Assembly: GCF_039697315.1 (NCBI RefSeq)
Contig: NZ_CP155619.1
Coordinates: 4,278,001 to 4,342,000, forward strand
DNA: 64,000 bases
Reading direction: 5' to 3'
From: Pseudomonas abietaniphila
GTDB taxonomy: Bacteria > Pseudomonadota > Gammaproteobacteria > Pseudomonadales > Pseudomonadaceae
Shown here: piece after piece, positions 18,392 to 28,052 of the stretch
Position numbering within the stretch: the first letter of the stretch is position 1
Layout of the letters: every line of letters begins with the position of its first letter
Translations under genes and position numbers: made by a program
The notes under the pieces: generated by a model
Seen by the model: the letters and a program-made list of their open reading frames with translations, nothing else
What the model was told of the DNA's origin: nothing
Databases searched by the model: none

Positions 18392-18394
18392 ACA

Positions 18395-19027
18395 ATGTCG
18401 AACTTAGTATTTGAAGGTGCGAAGGGTCACGACCACGGTCATGACCATGAGCATGACCACGGTCACCATGACGCCGGCGAGATGAAGATCTACGGCTTCT
18501 GGATCTACCTGATGACCGACTGCATCCTGTTTGCGTCGATCTTCGCAATCTATGCAGTGCTGGTGAACAACGTTGCCGGTGGTCCTTCGGGCCACGACAT
18601 CTTCGAACTGCCATACGTGTTGGGTGAAACCGCCTGCCTGTTGCTCAGCTCGATCACCTACGGTTTCGCCATGCTGGCGATGCACAAGGGTAACAAGGCT
18701 GGCGTTCTGGGCTGGTTGTTCGTGACCTTCCTGTTCGGCCTGGGCTTCATCGGCATGGAAGTCAACGAGTTCCACATGCTGATCTCCGAAGGCTACGGCC
18801 CGAACCGCAGCGGCTTCCTGTCGGCGTTCTTCACGCTGGTCGGTACCCACGGTCTGCACGTGACCAGCGGTCTGATCTGGATGGCGATCATGATGTATCA
18901 GGTCAGCAAGAACGGCCTGACGTCGACCAACCAAACCCGTCTGAGCATGCTCAGCCTGTTCTGGCACTTCCTGGACGTGGTCTGGATCTGCGTGTTCACC
19001 GTTGTCTACCTGATGGGGACCATTTAA
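18395..19027 (+). CDS. cyoC: cytochrome bo3 ubiquinol oxidase subunit III
   Basis: 210 residues, five membrane helices, with the family sequence [20 protein letters not shown]. The N-terminus has an unusual His/Asp-rich tract ([15 protein letters not shown]), probably cytoplasmic and potentially metal-binding; subunit III proteins often lack this. It lies three bases after cyoB and abuts cyoD. Confidence 0.96.
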   Translation: MSNLVFEGAKGHDHGHDHEHDHGHHDAGEMKIYGFWIYLMTDCILFASIFAIYAVLVNNVAGGPSGHDIFELPYVLGETACLLLSSITYGFAMLAMHKGNKAGVLGWLFVTFLFGLGFIGMEVNEFHMLISEGYGPNRSGFLSAFFTLVGTHGLHVTSGLIWMAIMMYQVSKNGLTSTNQTRLSMLSLFWHFLDVVWICVFTVVYLMGTI

Positions 19028-19360
19028 ATGGCTAATTCACATCATTCTCATGACGATGCCAGCCACGGCAGCTTCAAGTCGTACATGGTCGGTTTCGTCC
19101 TGTCGATCATCCTGACCGCGATTCCTTTCGGTCTGGTGATGTTCCCGACGATCTCGAAGGTTGCGACCCTGTGGGTCGTGCTGATCTTCGCAGTCGTGCA
19201 GGTTCTGGTTCACCTGGTGTACTTCCTGCACCTGGATCGTTCCGCGGCCCAGCGCAACAACGTGATTGCGTTTGCATTCGCCACGTTGGTGATCTTGCTG
19301 CTGGTGGGTCTGAGTGTCTGGATCATGTTCAGCATTCACACCTTCATGATGGCGAAGTGA
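19028..19360 (+). CDS. cyoD: cytochrome bo3 ubiquinol oxidase subunit IV
   Basis: 110 residues with three membrane helices, starting [20 protein letters not shown], and the family signature [10 protein letters not shown]. Subunit IV assists assembly of the CuB centre. It starts directly after the cyoC stop and again has a His-rich N-terminus. Confidence 0.95.
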   Translation: MANSHHSHDDASHGSFKSYMVGFVLSIILTAIPFGLVMFPTISKVATLWVVLIFAVVQVLVHLVYFLHLDRSAAQRNNVIAFAFATLVILLLVGLSVWIMFSIHTFMMAK

Positions 19361-19370
19361 GGAAAACCTG

Positions 19371-20261
19371 ATGTCACTGAAGCACTTTATCCAAATCACC
19401 AAACCGGGGATCATTTTCGGTAACGTGCTTTCGGTGGCTGGTGGCTTTTTCCTCGCATCCAAGGGACATGTCGATTTCGGCCTGTTCCTGATCGCGATGA
19501 TCGGTACTTCGCTGGTGGTCGCCTCCGGTTGTGTTTTCAACAACTGCATCGACCGCGATATCGACCTGAAGATGGAACGCACCAAGAACCGTGTTCTGGT
19601 TCAGGGGCTGGTTTCGGTGAAACTGGCCCTGGCCTACGCCACGGTTCTGGGTGTTGTCGGTGTTGGCCTGCTGTACTTCAAGGCCAATCCACTGGCGGCC
19701 TTGTTCGCAGTGATCGGTTTTGTGATTTACGTCGGCTTCTACAGCCTGTACCTGAAACGCAAATCCGTTCACGGCACCCTGGTCGGCAGTCTGTCGGGTG
19801 CGATGCCTCCGGTCATCGGCTACGTTGCCGTCAGCAACAGCTTCGACCTCGCAGCGCTGACCTTGCTCGTCATGTTCAGCCTGTGGCAGATGCCGCACTC
19901 GTACGCCATCGCGATCTTCCGTTTCAATGACTACCTGGCTGCTTCGATTCCGGTTCTGCCGGTCAAGCGCGGTATCCGGGTGGCCAAGCGGCATATCCTG
20001 ATCTACATCCTGGCGTTCCTGCTGGCGACCTTGATGCTGACCTTCGGCGGTTACGCCGGGCTCAACTATCTGGCCGTTGCGGCTGCCATGGGCATGTACT
20101 GGTTGTACATGGCCTGGACAGGGTACAAAGCCAAAGATGACACCGTTTGGGCACGCAAGCTGTTTGTGTTCTCCATCTTCACCATCACGGCGTTGAGCGT
20201 GGCGATGTCGCTGGACTTTCAGGTAACTAAAGAGCTGCTGGTCACTTACGCAGCCCCTTGA
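19371..20261 (+). CDS. cyoE: protoheme IX farnesyltransferase (heme O synthase)
   Basis: 296 residues of the UbiA prenyltransferase type. The first Asp-rich motif is [18 protein letters not shown], and a later loop holds [20 protein letters not shown]. It converts heme B to heme O for the bo3 oxidase, acting in the inner membrane. Last gene of cyoABCDE, followed at once by a terminator. Confidence 0.96.
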   Translation: MSLKHFIQITKPGIIFGNVLSVAGGFFLASKGHVDFGLFLIAMIGTSLVVASGCVFNNCIDRDIDLKMERTKNRVLVQGLVSVKLALAYATVLGVVGVGLLYFKANPLAALFAVIGFVIYVGFYSLYLKRKSVHGTLVGSLSGAMPPVIGYVAVSNSFDLAALTLLVMFSLWQMPHSYAIAIFRFNDYLAASIPVLPVKRGIRVAKRHILIYILAFLLATLMLTFGGYAGLNYLAVAAAMGMYWLYMAWTGYKAKDDTVWARKLFVFSIFTITALSVAMSLDFQVTKELLVTYAAP

Positions 20262-20285
20262 TTGCCTGAACTGAAACACAGGAAA

Positions 20286-20317
20286 CCCCGTGACGCTTTC
20301 GAGCCACGGGGTTTTTT
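20286..20317 (+). terminator. rho-independent terminator of the cyo operon
   Basis: CCCCGTG (20286-20292) pairs with CACGGGG (20305-20311) around a 12-base loop, followed by six T. It lies 24 bases after the cyoE stop. Confidence 0.9.
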
Positions 20318-20506
20318 GTTGGGTGCGAGTTAACGGCTCGTAGGAATATTCGCTTAGTGGAGGAAGTAAAATCCGCAATTTGGGCTTTTCAGGCTCTAAT
20401 CAGCCCATGACAAAGCCTACTGCTTTGCCGCATCATGTATCTGTTTTGTACAAGGATCGTCGCGAAATGCATCCGATCCAGTCGTAGAGATACAAAAAAC
20501 AGAATT

Positions 20507-21409
20507 ATGACTGAGCAAATGACTCCAGACATTCGGCCCAAAAATGATTCGATGCCTCTCGTATCGATCATTGCGCCCTGCTACAACGCAGAAAAGTATC
20601 TGGACGTTGCCTTGGCGAGCATATTCGCCCAGGACTATCCGAACGTTGAAGTCATCATCGTCGACGACGGGTCCACCGATAACAGCGTGCCGATGCTTCG
20701 GGCACTGCAAGGTCAGTACGACTTCCAGCTTTATTCCCAGGCCAATCAAGGCGTCAGTGCTGCCCTGAATCACGGGCTGCGGTATGCCAAGGGCGAGTAC
20801 GTGTGCACGCCTGATCTGGACGACATCATGTTGCCGTCGTCGGTACGTCTGCGTGCCGATTACCTGAGTCAGCACCCGGAAGTGGGCTGTGTCGGCGCGC
20901 TGATCATTTACATGGACTCAGAGGGCAACGACACCAAGTCGCAGAAGCTGGCCGGCATTCAGAAACTCAGCTTCGACGAAATCCTGGGTGAGGCGCTCGT
21001 CGTAGGCGCCCCCGTTTCGCTGTACCGGATGGACGCATTGAAGACCGTGGACTTCTACGATCCCGAGATCAAGGTCCAGGATTTTCAGATGACCCTGAAA
21101 ATCGCCAGCAAGGGTTATGAGGTGCACGTGTTGCCGGTGAGCGTCACCCGGTATCGACGCCACCCGAACAACCTGTCGCGCCGCTACAAAGTCCTGTTTG
21201 ACGCGGACATGCGCACCATCGCGCCTTATCGCTCGCATCCGGCCTATAACCGGGGACTGACCGCGATCATCAACAAGGCACTGAAATATGCCGTGGTCAG
21301 CGACAAGAAGTACGCCTGGACGCTGCTTCGCTCGATTCCGTTGAGGCAGTTCAACCGGACCACTTTTCGTCGCTTCAAGCGTCTTCTGTTGCATCGCCAG
21401 AGCAGTTGA
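20507..21409 (+). CDS. family 2 glycosyltransferase
   Basis: 300 residues from the ATG at 20507; an in-frame start at 20435 lies in AT-rich leader and is less likely. The GT-A fold is seen in PLVSIIAPCYNAEKYLDVAL, VIIVDDGSTDNS (nucleotide-binding Asp pair), VSAALNHGLRYAKGEYVCTP and the metal-binding DLDD. KVQDFQMTLKIASKG probably supplies the catalytic acid. No membrane helices, so it is cytosolic or peripheral. With the acetyltransferase that follows 39 bases later, it likely decorates a surface polysaccharide. Acceptor unknown. Confidence 0.88.
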   Translation: MTEQMTPDIRPKNDSMPLVSIIAPCYNAEKYLDVALASIFAQDYPNVEVIIVDDGSTDNSVPMLRALQGQYDFQLYSQANQGVSAALNHGLRYAKGEYVCTPDLDDIMLPSSVRLRADYLSQHPEVGCVGALIIYMDSEGNDTKSQKLAGIQKLSFDEILGEALVVGAPVSLYRMDALKTVDFYDPEIKVQDFQMTLKIASKGYEVHVLPVSVTRYRRHPNNLSRRYKVLFDADMRTIAPYRSHPAYNRGLTAIINKALKYAVVSDKKYAWTLLRSIPLRQFNRTTFRRFKRLLLHRQSS

Positions 21410-21448
21410 TCCGCCCTTGTCGTGCCCGCTTCAGCTCACGGACCCCGC

Positions 21449-22072
21449 ATGAAATTCTTCGAACTCCTGAAAACCCGCAAAACCAGAAAGCACCTGCGCA
21501 GCCTCGACAAACTCGAGCGCGCCCCGGAAAAGATCCGCCTGCGTTATCCGCACTATGTGGTGGGCACGGGCACCTACGGCATTCCGGAAGTCTTCGAGTT
21601 CGGCGACGACACTATCCTGCGGATCGGTTCCTACACCTCGATCGCGGCGGGCGTGAAGATTCTGCTGGGTGGTGAACACCGCACCGACTGGCTGACCACC
21701 TATCCATTCCCGGCCATGATGAAGGGTCTCGAAGACATCAAGGATTACGCCCCAAGCAAAGGTGATGTCGTCATCGGCAGTGATTGCTGGATCTGCGCCG
21801 ACGCCACGATTCTGTCCGGTGTGACCGTTGGACACGGCGCGATCGTTGCCGCCGGCGCAGTGGTCACCCGCGACGTGCCGCCATTCGCCGTTGTAGGCGG
21901 TAATCCCTGCAAGTTCATTCGCTGGCGTTTCGAAGAAGACGTGCGTGAACAACTGCTCGAAGCCGCTTGGTGGGACTGGCCGATGGAAGAAGTGAAGTCG
22001 GTTGCCCGAAACCTGTGCGGACCCGATCTGGATGCCTTCCTCTCGTACGTCAGGGCGCGCAAGGCGGCATGA
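21449..22072 (+). CDS. CatB-type hexapeptide-repeat O-acetyltransferase
   Basis: 207 residues from [20 protein letters not shown]. Left-handed beta-helix repeats run through [20 protein letters not shown] and [20 protein letters not shown], ending in the [12 protein letters not shown] clamp. The [15 protein letters not shown] segment places an active-site His as in xenobiotic and streptogramin acetyltransferases. Such enzymes also acetylate sugars, and the preceding glycosyltransferase suggests that role here. A drug-acetylating function cannot be excluded. Confidence 0.87.
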   Translation: MKFFELLKTRKTRKHLRSLDKLERAPEKIRLRYPHYVVGTGTYGIPEVFEFGDDTILRIGSYTSIAAGVKILLGGEHRTDWLTTYPFPAMMKGLEDIKDYAPSKGDVVIGSDCWICADATILSGVTVGHGAIVAAGAVVTRDVPPFAVVGGNPCKFIRWRFEEDVREQLLEAAWWDWPMEEVKSVARNLCGPDLDAFLSYVRARKAA

Positions 22073-22231
22073 CCCGCTGATTGTAGAAATAGGACAAACC
22101 CTCGCAAATCATCATTGCGACGGCTCTAAATCGGGTATTTCAAGAGAGTGACATCATTTTGGAATCGTTTTTTTGCATAATGGCTGAAACGTTTCTCCAA
22201 CATGCTGGTTATTGACTCAAAGGAATGCCCC

Positions 22232-23863
22232 ATGAACCTCAGATCCCTCAATATTGCGCCACGGGCGTTGCTCTGTTTCGGCTTCTTCGCACTGTTGGTC
22301 ACCGTGCAAGGTGTGTTTTCGCTGTGGCAATCGGCCGCCTTGAAGCAGGCTCAGGAAGTCGTCGAGACGACCGTGCTGCCTACCGTGCAGCGCATTGGTG
22401 ACATTGGTAACAACCTGACCTCCATCCGCCTGTGGAACTCGGTTGCGCGGACCGCGCCGGATGCCGAGACCGAAAAGCAGGCCAGGCAGCGTGTCAGTCA
22501 GGCGCGTGATGACTTGCAGGGCAACGTCAACAAGCTGAAAGCGTTGTTGCCATCGGCTGAGGGGCAGAAGATTTACGCGGACCTGCAGGCAGCGTTGGCC
22601 AGCTACCTGAGCGTGCATGGGCGTTTTCTCGATGCGGTCGAGCAAAAGCGCAATGACGTCGTCAACTCGCTGGTGTCTGCCAGTGGTGAAATGACCCAGG
22701 CGGCCGATTCACTGAACAAGATCATCGCTCAAGCAAGCCAGTTGACCGACCAGAAAGTGACCGCAACCGCTCTGGCCGCGAACGCGACCTACGTGCAGGC
22801 GCGTAACGTCACCCTCGCCACGATTGTTGTCGCCTTGCTGGCAACCCTCACACTGGCGGGCCTGTTCACCCGCAGCCTGAGTGCCCCGATCGCCAAAGCG
22901 TTGAGTGTGGCCGAGCGTATCGCCAGTAATGACTTCAGTCATCCCGTTGAAACGGACGGTCGGGATGAACCTGGTCGTTTGCTCAAAGCGCTGTCCATCA
23001 TGCAGGACAACCTGCGGCGTACGGTCATGCAGCTGAGTGATTCCTCCAACCAGCTCGCGTCGACCTCCGAAGAAATGTCGGCCGTGACCCACGACGCCAT
23101 GCAGGGCGTTCAACGGCAGAACGATGAGATCAATCAGGCTGCGACCGCGATCAACCAGATGAGTGCGGCAGTGGAGGAGGTGGCGCGCAATGCTGCGCAG
23201 GCGTCGGTGGCGGCGCGTGATTCCAGTCAGTCGGCCGAGAATGGTCGCCGTCGTGTCGAAGAAACGGTCACTGCGATCACCGAGCTGCACGGTGCAGTAG
23301 GTTTCACGGCGACCGAGATTGACGGTCTGGCGGGTCAGGTCAAAGGCATCAGCGGCGTACTGGACGTCATTCGTGGCATCGCTGAACAGACCAATCTGCT
23401 GGCGCTCAATGCCGCGATCGAGGCTGCACGGGCCGGGGAAGCCGGGCGTGGATTCGCCGTGGTCGCCGATGAAGTACGCGCCCTGGCGCACAGCACTCAG
23501 CAATCGACGGCCGAGATCGAGCAAATGATCACTTCGATTCAAAGCGGCGCGGGCAAGGCCGTCACCGCGATGAGCAACAGCAGCGACCGGGCGCAGGCCA
23601 GCTTGAAAGTGGCAGAAGCTGCGGGTCAGGCGCTGGCCGAGATCACCGCAGCCATCGTGCAGATCAACGAACGTAACCTGGGCATCGCCGCAGCGACCGA
23701 AGAACAGGCCCAGGTCGCTCGCGAAGTGGATCGCAGCCTGACGAGCATCCGGGATCTGTCGAACCAGACCGCCGCCGCAGCCAGTCAGACGTCAGGCGCG
23801 AGCGGCGAGTTGTCGCAACTGGCGGTTGGCCTGAACGGGATGGTGCAGGTGTTCCGGGTTTAA
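22232..23863 (+). CDS. methyl-accepting chemotaxis protein (four-helix-bundle sensor)
   Basis: 543 residues; AAGGA lies 7 bases before the ATG at 22232. A first membrane helix (about 10-32) leads to a periplasmic four-helix-bundle domain (33-190) and a second helix (about 192-212). A HAMP domain ([20 protein letters not shown]) follows, then the long cytoplasmic coiled coil. The signalling tip is [21 protein letters not shown] and [15 protein letters not shown]. There is no C-terminal NWETF-like pentapeptide for CheR docking; the chain ends VQVFRV. Ligand unknown. Its last 4 bases overlap the tail of the opposing gene. Confidence 0.95.
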   Translation: MNLRSLNIAPRALLCFGFFALLVTVQGVFSLWQSAALKQAQEVVETTVLPTVQRIGDIGNNLTSIRLWNSVARTAPDAETEKQARQRVSQARDDLQGNVNKLKALLPSAEGQKIYADLQAALASYLSVHGRFLDAVEQKRNDVVNSLVSASGEMTQAADSLNKIIAQASQLTDQKVTATALAANATYVQARNVTLATIVVALLATLTLAGLFTRSLSAPIAKALSVAERIASNDFSHPVETDGRDEPGRLLKALSIMQDNLRRTVMQLSDSSNQLASTSEEMSAVTHDAMQGVQRQNDEINQAATAINQMSAAVEEVARNAAQASVAARDSSQSAENGRRRVEETVTAITELHGAVGFTATEIDGLAGQVKGISGVLDVIRGIAEQTNLLALNAAIEAARAGEAGRGFAVVADEVRALAHSTQQSTAEIEQMITSIQSGAGKAVTAMSNSSDRAQASLKVAEAAGQALAEITAAIVQINERNLGIAAATEEQAQVAREVDRSLTSIRDLSNQTAAAASQTSGASGELSQLAVGLNGMVQVFRV

Positions 23864-24873
23864 GGTTTCGGCACCGGATCGCCCTGAGAACCGGTGTCAT
23901 CCTTTATGTTTGGGGTCGCTTCCTTGGCTGGCCCCAGCACGATCGCCAGGTGCCTCAAGTCGTCGATTTCCACGCTGACGCTTTTGCCCGACGGGCTGGC
24001 TGCCAGCGTTCCCAAGGCGAACACAGTAAAAAACCGCACCTCGTCCGAGTGGCTGAGCAACTCGCTGATGTAGCGACTGGAGCGGTACGCCTGCATCTGG
24101 GCGGGCGAAACGTACAACGTCACCGGCTTGCCCTGTAGCCGATCAAAGAATTTGAACTTGAACCCCGTGCCATATCGCTCCACCAGACCGCCGCCGTACA
24201 GCACGCGTCGCTCATCCTCCAGCCTGGCAAACTTGATGTGGCGGAACCAGGAACGCAGCGTCACCTCACCCTGACCCGGAATGCGCAGCGTCAGCAAGGC
24301 GAACTCTTCCTTGCTGAGGGTGGCCTGTGCCTGTCGGAAACTGTCGACCAGGCGCTCCAGGTTGTTGGTGCGGGTTTCGGTGGGCTGTTTGGTGTTCGAG
24401 GTGGTTGAAGACGGAGTCGTGCTCGCGGGTTTTTCTTCGGGCGATGGTTCGGATGTGTCAGTGGAGGAGGCAGGCCGGGTTCTTTCCTTCAGCGCTGGGT
24501 CGAACACATCGATGTAATCGTCCAGCTTGCGCTTGACCTTGCGCAGGGCGGTTTCCGCCTCGGTCTTCTCAGGGCCGGGCTTGTCCTCGGCCACTTCAGC
24601 CTCGTCGACCCACTCGCAATCGGCATGGTGCTCGTAATTGGGGTTGGCGCGAAAGTGCGCCGCCACAAAAGTCGGATGCTCCTGTGGCTTCACGTCATAG
24701 CGCACACCCGTGATCTTCACGCCCTGCGCACGACACGGCTCGGACGAACACAGGAAGTTGAACCGCGCGCGGGGTGGCTCTTGGGAGAAGTATTCACGAC
24801 GCGCCGCCACGATCGACAGCTCCTGCTGCAACTCGACACAGAACGCGCGGGTGATGCTTTTGCGGGTCTTCAT
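23860..24873 (-). CDS. unrecognised protein with CoiA-like Cys/His cluster
   Basis: 337 residues from the ATG at 24873 (a GTG at 24939 would add 22). I do not recognise the family. The N-terminal region has Cys42 and Cys47 (LCSSEPCRA), then [16 protein letters not shown] with His73, His82, His83 and Cys86. That spacing resembles the zinc-binding HF-x-H-x-C module at the front of CoiA-like and some mobile-element nucleases. A low-complexity Pro/Ser/Thr linker (about 130-175) follows, then a folded C-terminal half with [20 protein letters not shown] and a conserved-looking [16 protein letters not shown] stretch. No nuclease motif is apparent. It converges on the chemoreceptor. Confidence 0.6.
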   Translation of the reverse strand: MKTRKSITRAFCVELQQELSIVAARREYFSQEPPRARFNFLCSSEPCRAQGVKITGVRYDVKPQEHPTFVAAHFRANPNYEHHADCEWVDEAEVAEDKPGPEKTEAETALRKVKRKLDDYIDVFDPALKERTRPASSTDTSEPSPEEKPASTTPSSTTSNTKQPTETRTNNLERLVDSFRQAQATLSKEEFALLTLRIPGQGEVTLRSWFRHIKFARLEDERRVLYGGGLVERYGTGFKFKFFDRLQGKPVTLYVSPAQMQAYRSSRYISELLSHSDEVRFFTVFALGTLAASPSGKSVSVEIDDLRHLAIVLGPAKEATPNIKDDTGSQGDPVPKP

Positions 24874-24954
24874 GACAGCGGCCGGGTCCTGTGCCGAGGG
24901 ATCATGCCGGGATGATGCTGAATCGCCAGTGATTAGCACAACCCCAACACAACA

Positions 24955-25740
24955 TTACTCAGCCGGAACCGCCAGCCATTCGCCCACCACCTTCTGATAC
25001 GCGCCGGTTGCCTTGCTCAGATGTAACCACTGATCGACGTAGCTCTTCCAGGCGACATCGTCACGCGGCAGCAGATACGCCTTTTCGCCATATTGCATAT
25101 AACGGGAAGGGTTGACCGTGCACAGCCCCGGCATGCGCTTCTGCTGGTAGAGCGCTTCCGACGCATCGGTGATCATCACGTCGGCCTTCTTGTCCAGCAA
25201 CTGCTGGAAGATGGTTTTGTTGTCATGAAAAGACAGCGACGCCTTGGGCAAGTACGCCTTGGCAAACGCCTCGTTCGTGCCGCCCTGAGGTTCAATCAAA
25301 CGGACCTCGGGCTGGTTGATCTGCTCGACAGTCTGGTACTTCGGCTCGTCTTCACAGCGCACCAGCGGCACCTTGCCGTCGATGTCCAGCGTGCTGCTGA
25401 AGAGGGCCTTTTTCTGCCGTTCCAGCGTCACCGAAATACCACCGACCGCGATGTCACACTTGCCCGCCGTGAAGTCCGGCATCAGGTTTTTCCAGGTCGT
25501 CGGCACCCACTGCACCTTTACGCCAAGGCTCTGGGCCAGCGATTGCGCCAGTTCGATATCGATGCCTTCGTATTGCCCATCCGGTTTGAGGAACGAATAC
25601 GGCTTGTAATCGCCGGTGGTACAGACCGCGAGCTCACCCTTCTGCTGGACCGCGTCCAGATGCGACGCCGTCTCGGCGGCCTGCGCGTGAGTGACGCTGG
25701 CCAATCCCAACAACAGGCTGGCGGTTAAGCATGTCTTCAT
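24955..25740 (-). CDS. pheC: periplasmic cyclohexadienyl dehydratase-like / solute-binding-fold protein
   Basis: 261 residues from the ATG at 25740; CAGGGATC provides the ribosome site. Signal peptide MKTCLTASLLLGLASVTHAQ is followed by a type 2 periplasmic-binding fold. The sequence TTGDYKPYSFLKPDGQYEGI, SGIS-like GGISVTLERQKKA, EPQGGTNEAFAKAYL and VDQWLHLSKATG closely matches my memory of P. aeruginosa PheC, an exported enzyme turning prephenate or arogenate into phenylpyruvate or phenylalanine. The same fold binds amino acids for ABC transport, but no transporter genes adjoin, which favours the enzyme. The symbol is tentative. Confidence 0.75.
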   Translation of the reverse strand: MKTCLTASLLLGLASVTHAQAAETASHLDAVQQKGELAVCTTGDYKPYSFLKPDGQYEGIDIELAQSLAQSLGVKVQWVPTTWKNLMPDFTAGKCDIAVGGISVTLERQKKALFSSTLDIDGKVPLVRCEDEPKYQTVEQINQPEVRLIEPQGGTNEAFAKAYLPKASLSFHDNKTIFQQLLDKKADVMITDASEALYQQKRMPGLCTVNPSRYMQYGEKAYLLPRDDVAWKSYVDQWLHLSKATGAYQKVVGEWLAVPAE

Positions 25741-25915
25741 CGTGTCGATCCCTGTGAGTCGGTTGTGCGTATCGTCGTTATAGAGGGGCTTCCGGCGGGT
25801 GGGAAGCGTAGAAGCGGTCCGCTTTATATACAACCCGGGTAGTAAATATGTAGTGCCATAGCTTGGCGGGCGTTCAGTACGATTGCGCTTTGTCTTCGAT
25901 CGGATACACTCATTT

Positions 25916-26215
25916 ATGTACACCGTTCTGCAAACCGAGGCGTTTGTGAGTTGGCACACCGGGTTGCGCAATACTCAGGCGAAGCTTGCCATCGTCCGTC
26001 GTATAGACCGGATTTCCACAGGAAATCTTGGGGACGTCAAATCAGTTGGGGGCGGCGTCTCGGCAATACGTTTGAACATCGGGAGTGGCTACCGGGTTTA
26101 CTTTACGTTCCGAGACGGCGTCTGCATCGTTTTGTTGGCCGGTGGTGACAAAGCCAGCCAGTCTGCAGATATTCGTTACGCCCGAATACTGGCAAAGAGG
26201 TTAGAGCATGAGTAA
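25916..26215 (+). CDS. RelE/HigB-type toxin of a toxin-antitoxin pair
   Basis: 99 residues from MYTVLQTEAFVSWHTGLRNT (start 25916; an ATG-equivalent start 33 bases earlier is less likely). The sequence has the small ParE/RelE fold signs: RRIDRISTGNLGDVKSVGGG, then VSAIRLNIGSGYRVYFTFRD and VLLAGGDKASQSADIRYA. These are hallmarks of the killer proteins paired with COG3636-type antidotes. Members usually cleave mRNA on the ribosome. Its end overlaps the antitoxin start by 8 bases, toxin first as in HigBA-like modules. Confidence 0.88.
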   Translation: MYTVLQTEAFVSWHTGLRNTQAKLAIVRRIDRISTGNLGDVKSVGGGVSAIRLNIGSGYRVYFTFRDGVCIVLLAGGDKASQSADIRYARILAKRLEHE

Positions 26216-26507
26216 TAAACTGATTCCCTTCGATGTCGCGTCATTTCTGGAAACGGACGAAGCGATTGGTGAATACCTGACCCAGGTGCTGTCCGACGGA
26301 GACAGCGAAGAGTTCGTCAGAGCGATCGGTTATGTGGCCAAGGCACGTGGCATGTCGAATGTCGCGCAGGCTACGGGGTTGGGGCGCGCAAGTCTGTACA
26401 AAGCGTTGTCGCCAGGTGCTAAACCGCGCTTTGACACCGTCGTGAAGGTCATGCACGCCCTCGGGGTCGAGCTTCGTGCAAGCGCGACCGGTAGAGGCAG
26501 CGTGTAG
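26208..26507 (+). CDS. HTH antitoxin of the RelE/HigB-type pair
   Basis: 99 residues. The N-terminus MSNKLIPFDVASFLETDEAI and IGEYLTQVLSDGD match the addiction-module antidote family. A helix-turn-helix follows: AIGYVAKARGMSNVAQATGL, GRASLYKALSPGAKPRFDTV. It should neutralise the toxin and repress the operon. Translation is probably coupled by the 8-base overlap. Confidence 0.88.
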   Translation: MSNKLIPFDVASFLETDEAIGEYLTQVLSDGDSEEFVRAIGYVAKARGMSNVAQATGLGRASLYKALSPGAKPRFDTVVKVMHALGVELRASATGRGSV

Positions 26508-26527
26508 TCCCGTACGCGCAATGAGCG

Positions 26528-27118
26528 TCAGTTTCCAAGGGAGCGCGCGGCTTTGACTTTAGCCCGATGATGCCGATAAAGCGCCACCCCGGCCGCCAAT
26601 ACAACCACACCGATGAAAATCGGCAAACGGTAAGGCTTCAGGTTCCCCAGCAGATGCTGCAACGCCTCGCCGGCCCAGTAACCCGCCATCACAAACAGCG
26701 TCGCCCACACGGCGGCGCCCAGTAGATTGATCAGCGCGAAGCGAATGGGCGAGAGACGACTCGCGCCGATCACCAACGGCCCGACGAGACGCATACCATA
26801 GAGAAACCGCACGGAGAAAACCGACGCGGTAGGGTAGCGCTTGATCAAGTCGGAAACCCGGTCGATGGCCGATTGCTGTCGGTGCAGCTTAGGCAGGATC
26901 CGCGGGCCGAAGTAACGCCCGATCCAAAACAGAATCTGGTCCCCCAGCATCCCGCCCAGGGTCGCGATGAGGATGACGTCCAGCAGGTGGAGGGACGTCT
27001 GGTGAGCCGCCAACCCTCCCAGGATCAGAATGGTTTCGCCTTCCAGCAGGCAGCCAATAAATACGGCCCAGTATCCGTAGTTGACCAGCAGATAATTAAC
27101 GTCGACGTGTTCGAACAT
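26528..27118 (-). CDS. DedA-family inner-membrane protein
   Basis: 196 residues from MFEHVDVNYLLVNYGYWAVF (start 27118, GGAG just upstream). Membrane segments flank the family motifs: an acidic ECxxxP-like loop (FIGCLLEGETILILGG), GDQILFWIGRYFG, and the arginine-rich FSVRFLYGMRLVGPLVIGAS. DedA proteins are implicated in polyprenyl-phosphate or phospholipid flipping and envelope integrity. It ends 21 bases from the antitoxin, tail to tail. Confidence 0.9.
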   Translation of the reverse strand: MFEHVDVNYLLVNYGYWAVFIGCLLEGETILILGGLAAHQTSLHLLDVILIATLGGMLGDQILFWIGRYFGPRILPKLHRQQSAIDRVSDLIKRYPTASVFSVRFLYGMRLVGPLVIGASRLSPIRFALINLLGAAVWATLFVMAGYWAGEALQHLLGNLKPYRLPIFIGVVVLAAGVALYRHHRAKVKAARSLGN

Positions 27119-27230
27119 GAGCTCCAGCGGCCTCGGAAAGGGGTTAGCCGCAGGGTCATCCGGCGGAAGGCATGCCGTTCGACCAAACCTGAACGCCAAC
27201 AGTTCTATCGCGCTTCAACGTCGAGCAGGG

Positions 27231-27935
27231 TCACTCGCTGTACTCAGCCTCCAGCGCCGCCAGGTCTTTTTCGATCACCTTCATCAACATTTCCCACTCC
27301 CCCTGAGTGCGTTTCAGGGCCTCGCCTTCGCGAGAGTAGAGGAAGTCGATGATGTTGGCGGTTTCCTTGGCCTTGGTGGTCGGGCGGAAGGCGTCCATGC
27401 TCAGCACGCGCGCCAGCATGTCCAGTTCCGTGGCGTGGTTGACCCACTGCCAGTCATCCTTGATCACCACCTTGTCGATGAGGATGCACTGCTTCTTGAA
27501 GTTGCGCAGGCTCGCGCCAAACGGGCTGGCCGCCAGCAACGAAGTAATGCGCGACCCTTCGCTGTTGGCCTTGTCCACTGCATTGGGGCCGAAGAACCAC
27601 TCGTTGAAACTCAGCTCGATTTCGCGAAAGGCGACGTTGGCATCCCAAATGATGCCCAGCGCCTTGTTGTGAATGATCTCGTTCTTCCACGCTCGGTACG
27701 CCTTGAACGCCAGGCCCACCAGGCCTATCGCCGCGAGCGCCTGCACCAGCGCGGAACACGAATTGATGACGTCATACGCGCGCGCCGACCCTGAGAAGCC
27801 GGCACCGGTGTAGGACTCGTAGAACACCGCGCCGGTCATCGCTGCAAGAGCGAACAAGGCGCAATAAAACCCGAACGCATAAGGATCTTTCATTGTTGTT
27901 TTTATCCGATCAGCGAGGTTAAACGTTTGGTCCAT
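27231..27935 (-). CDS. unrecognised protein with two N-terminal membrane helices
   Basis: 234 residues from the ATG at 27935 (a TTG 18 bases earlier and an ATG at 27893 are alternatives). Two hydrophobic helices (YAFGFYCALFALAAMTGAVF and CSALVQALAAIGLVGLAFKA) are separated by a short loop with TGAGFSGSARAYD. The remaining 150 residues are soluble and helical, with EIELSFNEWFFGPNAV, ILIDKVVIKDDWQW and a charged C-terminus. I do not recognise a family, though the build (two helices plus cytoplasmic domain) is seen in small phage-related or stress membrane proteins. No operon partner. Confidence 0.65.
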   Translation of the reverse strand: MDQTFNLADRIKTTMKDPYAFGFYCALFALAAMTGAVFYESYTGAGFSGSARAYDVINSCSALVQALAAIGLVGLAFKAYRAWKNEIIHNKALGIIWDANVAFREIELSFNEWFFGPNAVDKANSEGSRITSLLAASPFGASLRNFKKQCILIDKVVIKDDWQWVNHATELDMLARVLSMDAFRPTTKAKETANIIDFLYSREGEALKRTQGEWEMLMKVIEKDLAALEAEYSE

Positions 27936-28052
27936 TCGCTCTGGATCAGTCAATTTTCAGGCTAGTTGAGAACTGGGGTTTTGCAGGGGCGAGGGGATGA
28001 AAAAGGGCAGGTGGTTGAATCCGGGCTCAGAGCAAAACCGGACACGCCAACC

